Origin: Anaerolineaceae bacterium UBA4775 | GTDB taxonomy: Bacteria > Chloroflexota > Anaerolineae > Anaerolineales > Anaerolineaceae | NCBI GenBank assembly: GCA_002403205.1 | Contig: DHHJ01000030.1 | Span: forward strand, 1-17,091 | Length of the DNA stretch: 17,091 nt | Direction of reading: 5' to 3' | Part shown: positions 7,352-12,675 of the stretch, in pieces | Numbering within the stretch: position 1 is the stretch's first letter | How the letters are laid out: every line of letters begins with the position of its first letter | Notes under the pieces: model-generated | Seen by the model: only the letters and a program-made list of their open reading frames with translations | The model's database searches: none | Told to the model about the DNA's origin: nothing | Made by a program: the position numbers and the translations under genes

Positions 7352-8398
7352 ATGAAAAAGAACATGAGACGCGGGGTAATCTGGCTGGGATTGGCGATTT
7401 CAGCCGTATTTTTATATTTGGCCTTCAGGGAGATCAATTACGCCGACTTGTGGGAGACTCTGCAGCAGGTTCAAATCTGGTGGCTGGCCCCAGGCTTGGT
7501 GATCTATTTTGGAGGCATGTTCGTGCGCGCCTGGCGTTGGCAATATCTGCTTAAACCGTTAAAAAAGACCTCCATCGGGAACTTATTCCAGATAACCATG
7601 ATCGGGTATATGGGCAACAATGTGTTCCCTTTAAGGATGGGTGAAGTGCTGCGTGCAGTGGTCCTTAAACGGCGGGATGACATCTCAATTTCAGGCAGCT
7701 TGGCCACCATCGTGGTACAAAAGATCTTTGATGCTGTGGTTGTGGTCGGGTTTGTGCTGCTCAACCTGGGACAGCTCGCTCAGCTCCCTGGCGGGCTGTC
7801 AATTTCCCAGATCAGCGGCTTGGCCACCTGGGCAGCAGCGATCTTCCTGGCAGGGCTGGTGATCTTTGTTGCCATTGCCATGTTCCCCAAACCCGCCCAG
7901 CATCTCCTGCATGGGATTATCCACAAAATCCTGCCCGCCCGCTGGCGGGAATCCGTGATCCAAATCACCGACAAATTCCTCACCGGCCTGATGAGCCTGC
8001 GCTCACCGAAAGATGCCCTGATGATCCTGCTGACCTCCATCCTGGTATGGTTGATGGAGACCGGCCTGTATTGGAGCGTGGGCCGCGCCCTGGGCGTGGA
8101 CCTCACCATGGGCCAATTGCTGCTGCTGAACGGCGTGGTCAACATGGTCCTGTTGATCCCTGCAGCACCTGGCGGGCTGGGCACCTTTGACGCTGCCGGC
8201 CGAACCATGCTGGAGGCCTATCGCATCCCCGCCGAAACCGCATTGGGATATACGCTCATCTTGCGGATTGCCATCTGGGTCCCGATCACCCTGCTTGGCA
8301 CACTCTACTTTATCCGTGAAGGGCTGAAGTGGACCCTGGACGTCCAGGAGATCCAAGCCCAGGCCGAAGTGCCCGGTTCCAGCGAAATGAAAGGCTGA
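7352..8398 (+). CDS. Flippase-like integral membrane protein (lysylphosphatidylglycerol synthase TM family)
   Basis: Polytopic membrane protein, 348 aa, with about eight hydrophobic segments (first at 8-24, last near 300-321). It matches the LPG_synthase_TM / UPF0104 family, whose members resemble the flippase half of MprF and the archaeal AglD transmembrane part and are thought to move or modify lipid-linked substrates. Visible motifs are the Arg/Trp cluster VRAWRWQYLL (58-67), NNVFPLRMGEVLRA (89-102) and APGGLGTFDA (272-281), all hallmarks of the family. The frame is open upstream to 7277, but ATG 7352 is preferred: it gives the usual basic start before the first helix and is preceded by a -10 box. 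The stop is 5 nt before the FAD oxidoreductase, pointing to an operon. The substrate is unknown; there is no soluble aminoacyl-transferase domain. Confidence 0.9.
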   Translation: MKKNMRRGVIWLGLAISAVFLYLAFREINYADLWETLQQVQIWWLAPGLVIYFGGMFVRAWRWQYLLKPLKKTSIGNLFQITMIGYMGNNVFPLRMGEVLRAVVLKRRDDISISGSLATIVVQKIFDAVVVVGFVLLNLGQLAQLPGGLSISQISGLATWAAAIFLAGLVIFVAIAMFPKPAQHLLHGIIHKILPARWRESVIQITDKFLTGLMSLRSPKDALMILLTSILVWLMETGLYWSVGRALGVDLTMGQLLLLNGVVNMVLLIPAAPGGLGTFDAAGRTMLEAYRIPAETALGYTLILRIAIWVPITLLGTLYFIREGLKWTLDVQEIQAQAEVPGSSEMKG

Positions 8399-8403
8399 AA
8401 TTT

Positions 8404-9723
8404 ATGAACACAAACCAGGATCAGGTTGCGGTCATTGGTGCGGGCATTGGGGGCTTATCCGCCGCCTACGACCTGGCCAACGCCGGGAAGCCCGTCACCC
8501 TGTTTGAAGCCGCCGACCATGTTGGCGGATTGGCTGCGGGCTTCAAGCTGCCCCACTGGGATTGGAGCGTGGAGCGATACTATCACCACTGGTTTCAATC
8601 CGACAAATATATCCTCGGCCTGATCGACGAACTGGGGTGGTCTGAAAAAGTGCGCTTCCCCAGGCCACTGACGGTGATGTACCACCAGGGTAAATTCTAT
8701 CCTTTCGATTCGGTCCTGGCCGCCCTGCGCTATCCCGGCCTGGGCTGGGGGATCGATAAAATCCGCTTTGGCCTCGTCGGGCTGTACCTGCGGTTGACGA
8801 ACAACTGGAAACCCCTCGAGAAAACCACCGTCGATGCCTGGATGCGCAAATGGGCTGGCGACAAGGTCTATGAATCCATGTGGGAGCCTTTGATGATCGG
8901 CAAGTTCGGCGAAGAATACGCTAAAGAGGTCAACATGGCCTGGCTGTGGGCACGTCTGCACGCACGCACCACCCGTTTGGGTACCTTTGAGGGAGGCTTT
9001 CAAGCTTTCAGTGACCAACTGGCCGACCGTCTGCGGGAAATGGGCGTTGCGATCAAGCTTTCGGCACGGGTGAAATCGATCCGGCCAGCCGATGGGGATC
9101 GGCTGCGCATCGCCATGGAAAATGAAGGTGAGCACACCTTTGACCAGGTGCTGAACACCACCTCACCAGGCTTATTGGCACGCCTGGCCCCCGACCTGCC
9201 CGAGGCGTACCTGGCGGGTTTGCTCTCGCTGAAGAGCATGGGGGCGGTGGTGATGGTCCTCTCCCTCAAACACCAGCTCTCACCCGAAGGCTATTACTGG
9301 TACAACCTGCCAAAAAACGCTGGCTTTCCACTCCTTTCCCTGGTAGAACACACCAATTACCTCTCACCAGACTACTTCGGCGGCGACCATATCGTCTATA
9401 TCGGCGACTATCTGCCCACCGACCATCCCTATTTCGAGATGACAAAAGAAGCCCTGGAGGAGAAATTCATCCCCCAAATGAAACGCTTCAACCCGGCTTT
9501 CTCGCTGGAGTGGGTCAATCACACCTGGCTTTCACGCACGAAATACGCCCAGCCGGTACCCCTGGTGAACCATTCTGAAAACATCCCTGCCATCCGCACA
9601 CCCATCACGGGGCTTTATTTTGCCAGCATGAGCCAGGTCTACCCCTGGGACCGGGGGACCAATTTTGCCGTCGAGATCGGCAGGCGGGCTGCCCGTATGA
9701 TGATTCAAGACAAAAACGGCTGA
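8404..9723 (+). CDS. FAD-dependent oxidoreductase (amine oxidase / protoporphyrinogen oxidase-like)
   Basis: Soluble flavoprotein of 439 aa. The N-terminal Rossmann fold has GAGIGG at 12-17, Glu35 at the end of the second strand (TLFEA) and the following DHVGG motif, which bind the ADP part of FAD. The C-terminus (YFASMSQVYPWDRGTNFAVEIGRRAA) has the second FAD-contacting motif of the amine-oxidase/protoporphyrinogen-oxidase superfamily. An aromatic patch RYYHHWF follows at 58-64. The frame is open upstream to 8329, but that would overlap the flippase; ATG 8404 starts 8 residues before the first beta strand and has a weak GAAAGG (8389-8394) 9 nt before it. Homologues include carotenoid desaturases, UDP-galactopyranose mutase-like enzymes and Hpn-type squalene-processing enzymes. 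The specific reaction cannot be assigned. Pairing with a flippase suggests a lipid or lipid-linked glycan substrate, which is inference. Confidence 0.9.
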   Translation: MNTNQDQVAVIGAGIGGLSAAYDLANAGKPVTLFEAADHVGGLAAGFKLPHWDWSVERYYHHWFQSDKYILGLIDELGWSEKVRFPRPLTVMYHQGKFYPFDSVLAALRYPGLGWGIDKIRFGLVGLYLRLTNNWKPLEKTTVDAWMRKWAGDKVYESMWEPLMIGKFGEEYAKEVNMAWLWARLHARTTRLGTFEGGFQAFSDQLADRLREMGVAIKLSARVKSIRPADGDRLRIAMENEGEHTFDQVLNTTSPGLLARLAPDLPEAYLAGLLSLKSMGAVVMVLSLKHQLSPEGYYWYNLPKNAGFPLLSLVEHTNYLSPDYFGGDHIVYIGDYLPTDHPYFEMTKEALEEKFIPQMKRFNPAFSLEWVNHTWLSRTKYAQPVPLVNHSENIPAIRTPITGLYFASMSQVYPWDRGTNFAVEIGRRAARMMIQDKNG

Positions 9724-9828
9724 TTCCAATTTGTGAGTCTCGTTTTCGAACATATGAGCATTTTCAACACGAGCCGGCAATTTTAATATCCCCAATATCT
9801 GGGTAACCGCCCCTTTTAATGGCGCGTA

Positions 9829-9846
9829 CCCCCTATATATAGGGGG
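9829..9846. promoter_or_regulatory. Perfect 18 bp palindrome, CsoR-operator-like
   Basis: CCCCCTATATATAGGGGG is perfectly self-complementary and extends on both sides as TAC...GTA with one extra G. A G-tract/AT-centre/C-tract dyad flanked by TAC and GTA is the general look of operators for CsoR/RcnR-type metal sensors. No metal-resistance gene or sensor gene is adjacent, so its role is unknown; it could also be a supercoiling-sensitive or structural element. Confidence 0.4.
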
Positions 9847-9974
9847 GTATGGCTGCCTTGGCACCATAAAACGGAGGTGTATAAAAGCCCAAAAGGTGGA
9901 TTTAATTCTTATCAAACTAATCACATTTTTTAATATTGGGGCTCCTTAAAGATTCTGAAATTTTTAGCAAAATC

Positions 9975-10004
9975 AAACCCGATTTTCTTGAGAGTCGGGT
10001 TTTT
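9975..10004 (+). terminator. Intrinsic terminator between the oxidoreductase and dnaA
   Basis: AAACCCGA (9975-9982) and TCGGGTTT (9995-10002) form an 8 bp stem with a 12 nt loop, and the T run continues to 10004. Because the stem is A-rich on its left arm it could also work in the opposite direction. It probably stops readthrough from the flippase-oxidoreductase operon, although it lies about 250 bp past that stop codon. Confidence 0.7.
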
Positions 10005-10016
10005 CTCAGTTAGAAT
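9988..10016 (+). promoter_or_regulatory. Distal candidate dnaA promoter
   Basis: TTGAGA (9988-9993) and TAGAAT (10011-10016) are separated by 17 nt. The -35 box lies inside the loop of the upstream terminator hairpin. Transcripts from here would have a leader of about 160 nt containing the second hairpin at 10089-10123. Confidence 0.45.
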
Positions 10017-10088
10017 GTATATAACCACCGGTCAAGCGGGAGAGGACACCTCACCAGCACAGATCAATCGATTTTAGTGGAATTTTTC

Positions 10089-10123
10089 CGCCACTGAACG
10101 CTCCAACACAGTGGTGTTTTTTT
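10089..10123 (+). terminator. Terminator-like hairpin upstream of dnaA
   Basis: CGCCACTG (10089-10096) pairs with CAGTGGTG (10109-10116; one G-U pair) around a 12 nt loop and is followed by seven Ts (10117-10123). The left arm can instead pair with AGTGG at 10076-10080 (with CCACT at 10091-10095), which would prevent the terminator. This resembles an attenuator, or it may be a second plain terminator shielding dnaA. Confidence 0.55.
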
Positions 10124-10149
10124 AACAGAACGCAAATGCAAATCATAAT
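10122..10149 (+). promoter_or_regulatory. Proximal candidate dnaA promoter
   Basis: TTAACA (10122-10127) and CATAAT (10144-10149), each one base from consensus, are separated by 16 nt directly after the T run of the second hairpin. The predicted start near 10156 gives a leader of about 28 nt with GGAGAGGA (10169-10176), 7 nt before the ATG at 10184. Confidence 0.55.
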
Positions 10150-10183
10150 CTCATTGCAGCATTGCTTCGGAGAGGAATAATAG

Positions 10184-11530
10184 ATGAATGCAGAACATGC
10201 CTGGCAGGCAACGCTCGGTCAGCTTCAGCTGGAAATGTCAAAAGCAGCCTTCGACACCTGGGTCAGCAGCGCACAATTTTTGGGATACGACGAAGCGACA
10301 CAGTGCTTCGAAATCGGTGTCAAGAATGCTTATGCCCGAGATTGGCTTGACGACCGCCTGAGCGCGACCATTGCACGCCTCCTGACTGGCATGCTTGGCA
10401 GCCCGGTTTCCCTCCATTTCAAGGTTTGGAATCCCAATACCTCCACAACCCAGGCTCAGCCCAAGGCTGCCCCCGCTGAAACAATCCAACAGGTTACGGA
10501 AAGCCCGACCATTAACGGGCGGTACCGGTTTGATAATTTCGTGGTCGGCGCCGACAATCGCCTGGCACATGCTGCCTGTATGGCCGTTGCTGAAAGTCCG
10601 GCACGGGCTTATAACCCGCTGTTCCTGTACGGGGGCGTCGGCCTTGGAAAGACCCACTTGCTGCATGCCATCGGCAACACCTGCCAGCCCGCCGGGTTGA
10701 ATGTGCTGTATGTCTCCTCTGAAGAATTTACCAATGACCTGATCAACGCCATCCGCACCCACACCACGGCTGCCTTCAGGGAGAAATACCGCCAGGTCGA
10801 TGTGCTGCTGATTGATGATATCCAATTCATCGCCGGTAAAGAATCCACCCAGGAAGAGTTCTTCCACACCTTTAACACCCTTCACGGGCAGAACAAGCAG
10901 CTCGTGATCTCATCCGACCGCTCGCCGAAAGCCCTGTCCACCCTGGAGGAACGCCTGCGCTCTCGCTTTGAATGGGGTCTGACCGCCGACATCCAACCCC
11001 CAGACGTTGAAACACGCCTGGCGATCCTGCGCACGAAAGCTGAACGCGCCGGCCGCGAAGTCAAAGCCGACATTTTAGAGATGATCGCCCGCAAGGTGCA
11101 ATCGAACATCCGCGAGCTGGAAGGCGCGCTCAACCGGGTGCTGGCCTACTCCGACCTGAGCGGCATCCCGCTGACCCTTGAACTGGCTCAGCAAGCCCTG
11201 GCGGACTTCCTGCCACAAGGTGTGGATCTGAAGCCCGACGATGTCCTGACAGCGGTCTCGGAGGCCTTTGGCGTCTCGAGCGAACGGCTCCTGGGCCGTG
11301 AGCGCAGCCGGGAAGTCGCCCTGCCGCGCCAGGTGGCGATGTATCTGCTGCGTGAAGAGGGCGGTGTTTCGCTGCCCCAGATCGGTGAGTTTGTGGGCGG
11401 CCGCGACCACACCACGGTCATCTACGCCTGCGACAAGGTCTCCGACCTCATGGAAACTGACGACCGCTTCCGGCGCCAGATTTTACAGCTTCGGGAGCAG
11501 CTCTACGGGTATGCCAACGTGATGGTGTGA
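10184..11530 (+). CDS. dnaA: Chromosomal replication initiator protein DnaA
   Basis: ATP-dependent initiator that binds DnaA boxes at oriC, melts the DNA and recruits the replicative helicase. The 448 aa length is typical. Domain I (1-80) has the WxxxLxxLQ...FDTWV pattern. A short Gln/Ala/Pro-rich linker (85-110) is domain II. AAA+ domain III (about 113-340) has Walker A GGVGLGKT (150-157), Walker B VLLIDD (207-212), the EERLRSRFEWGL segment (255-266) with the arginine finger, and NIRELEGAL (308-316) with the sensor 2 arginine. DNA-binding domain IV (about 345-448) has the DnaA signature GRDHTTVIYA (406-415). A good Shine-Dalgarno (GAGAGGA) decides the start. dnaN is absent downstream; an EamA transporter follows instead, so the usual dnaA-dnaN order is not kept here. 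Confidence 0.99.
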   Translation: MNAEHAWQATLGQLQLEMSKAAFDTWVSSAQFLGYDEATQCFEIGVKNAYARDWLDDRLSATIARLLTGMLGSPVSLHFKVWNPNTSTTQAQPKAAPAETIQQVTESPTINGRYRFDNFVVGADNRLAHAACMAVAESPARAYNPLFLYGGVGLGKTHLLHAIGNTCQPAGLNVLYVSSEEFTNDLINAIRTHTTAAFREKYRQVDVLLIDDIQFIAGKESTQEEFFHTFNTLHGQNKQLVISSDRSPKALSTLEERLRSRFEWGLTADIQPPDVETRLAILRTKAERAGREVKADILEMIARKVQSNIRELEGALNRVLAYSDLSGIPLTLELAQQALADFLPQGVDLKPDDVLTAVSEAFGVSSERLLGRERSREVALPRQVAMYLLREEGGVSLPQIGEFVGGRDHTTVIYACDKVSDLMETDDRFRRQILQLREQLYGYANVMV

Positions 11531-11604
11531 CCCATCGTGCCTCGTAAATTGGGGGGATTGGCAGGCTGCAGCGCAATAGAAACGATTTGAAAGACCAGAT
11601 CAAG

Positions 11605-11610
11605 TATAAT
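11605..11610 (+). promoter_or_regulatory. -10 box of the EamA transporter gene, leaderless-type spacing
   Basis: A perfect TATAAT at 11605-11610 ends 6 nt before the ATG at 11617, with no Shine-Dalgarno between. The box lies inside the longer open frame that begins with TTG at 11587, so the longer start is unlikely. TTGAAA at 11587-11592 is only 12 nt away, too close for a normal -35 box. Confidence 0.6.
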
Positions 11611-11616
11611 CCTGCC

Positions 11617-12663
11617 ATGGGCACAAATAAACATGGCCGGTTGATCACCGCCTTTCTGGCAGCGCTCCTGTTTGGGGCTGCCGCCCCATTGGGTAAGCCC
11701 CTGCTCGCCTTTCTGAACGATTTCCAGATGGCGGGCTTATTGTATTTAGGCGCTGCATTGGGCGTCAGCCTGGTTTTAGTAAAAGAGAAATCCTTTAATT
11801 GGCCCTGGCAAATTCGCCGGCGCGATCGCCTTAAACTGGGCGGTGCGATCCTCTTCGGCGGCATTCTCGGCCCCGTGCTGCTGCTGGGCGGCCTCCGGAT
11901 CGCATCTGCCGGTTCCGTTTCATTGTGGCTGAATATGGAGATGGTCGCCACGGCCGCGCTGGGTTTTATCTTCTTCAAAGACCACCTCTCCCCCAAAGGC
12001 TGGATCGCCAGCCTGGGCGTGCTCGCGGCGGCATCCCTCCTGGCCTGGGAGGGCGGGCAGGCTGGGCTCATGGCAGGCGGGTTGATCGCTTTGGCCTGCC
12101 TATGCTGGGGGGTGGACAACCACCTCACCGCCCTGATCGACGGCATTACCCCGGCCCAGATCACCTTCTGGAAGGGTATCTTTGCAGGTAGTTTCAATAC
12201 GGTTTTGGGTCTGCTGATGGGGTCTTTACGGATCAACCCGCTGTACATCCTGGGGGCGCTGGGGCTGGGTGCCGTCTCCTATGGGATGTCGATCCTGTTC
12301 TACATCACTTCCGCCCAGCGCCTGGGTGCAACCCGCGCCCAGCTGATCTTCGCCAGCGCGCCCTTTTTTGGCGCGCTGCTCTCGTTTTCCCTGGGGGAAA
12401 GATTGAGCTGGTTACAGGTCGGGGCTTTTATTCTCTTCTTGGGGTCGGTGTATTTCTTATTCAAGGAGACCCACGCCCATCAACACATGCATCAGCCCCT
12501 GGTGCATATCCACATGCACGAGCACCCCGGCGAACATCATGCGCATGACCACCCTGATCTGGCAGATGAACCCGTTCAGCACAGTCATGAACATGAGCAC
12601 ACCCGGTTAACCCACAGCCATCCCCATTGGCCCGACCTGCATCACCGGCATCCACACCCTTGA
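11617..12663 (+). CDS. EamA/DMT-superfamily transporter with histidine-rich C-terminal tail
   Basis: Integral membrane protein of 348 aa. Residues about 5-284 form two EamA repeats with roughly ten hydrophobic segments, the pattern of drug/metabolite transporters; the first repeat starts with FLAALLFGAAAPLGKPLL and the second contains FWKGIFAGSFNTVLGLL. From Thr285 to the C-terminus (64 residues, 12469-12660) the chain is hydrophilic and contains 23 histidines in HxH and HH patterns with Asp/Glu, a typical transition-metal-binding tail. Such tails occur in zinc, nickel and cobalt carriers of other families, so a metal-linked role is suggested but not shown; EamA proteins otherwise move amino acids, sugars, metabolites or drugs. 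It follows dnaA by 86 bp with its own promoter and converges on polA with a 12 bp gap and no visible terminator. Confidence 0.9.
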   Translation: MGTNKHGRLITAFLAALLFGAAAPLGKPLLAFLNDFQMAGLLYLGAALGVSLVLVKEKSFNWPWQIRRRDRLKLGGAILFGGILGPVLLLGGLRIASAGSVSLWLNMEMVATAALGFIFFKDHLSPKGWIASLGVLAAASLLAWEGGQAGLMAGGLIALACLCWGVDNHLTALIDGITPAQITFWKGIFAGSFNTVLGLLMGSLRINPLYILGALGLGAVSYGMSILFYITSAQRLGATRAQLIFASAPFFGALLSFSLGERLSWLQVGAFILFLGSVYFLFKETHAHQHMHQPLVHIHMHEHPGEHHAHDHPDLADEPVQHSHEHEHTRLTHSHPHWPDLHHRHPHP

Positions 12664-12675
12664 TGATGGATTAAC

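Larger units (their letters stand above)
9724..10183. other. 460 bp AT-rich spacer upstream of dnaA
   Basis: No protein-coding gene is supported. The spacer holds, in order, an 18 bp palindrome (9829-9846), two intrinsic terminator-like hairpins (9975-10004 and 10089-10123) and two candidate promoters (9988-10016 and 10122-10149). CCCCAATAT at 9790-9798 returns as its reverse complement at 9933-9941. Only two single-mismatch DnaA-box candidates (reverse complement of TTATNCACA) were seen, at 9876-9884 and 10016-10024, and no exact box, so a replication origin is not supported here. Confidence 0.6.

Noticed and set aside
8455..9135. 226-codon open frame on the - strand opposite the FAD oxidoreductase
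   Set aside because: Antisense shadow; the sense frame has the FAD-binding motifs.
9896..9949. Tiny GTG-initiated frame of 17 codons in the dnaA spacer, near a GGAGG
   Set aside because: GGAGG at 9873-9877 is too far from the GTG for a ribosome binding site, and the peptide has no features. Treated as chance.
9876..10024. Possible oriC with DnaA boxes upstream of dnaA
   Set aside because: Only two scattered single-mismatch matches to TTATNCACA were found. No exact box, no cluster and no clear AT-rich 13-mer array, so not called an origin.
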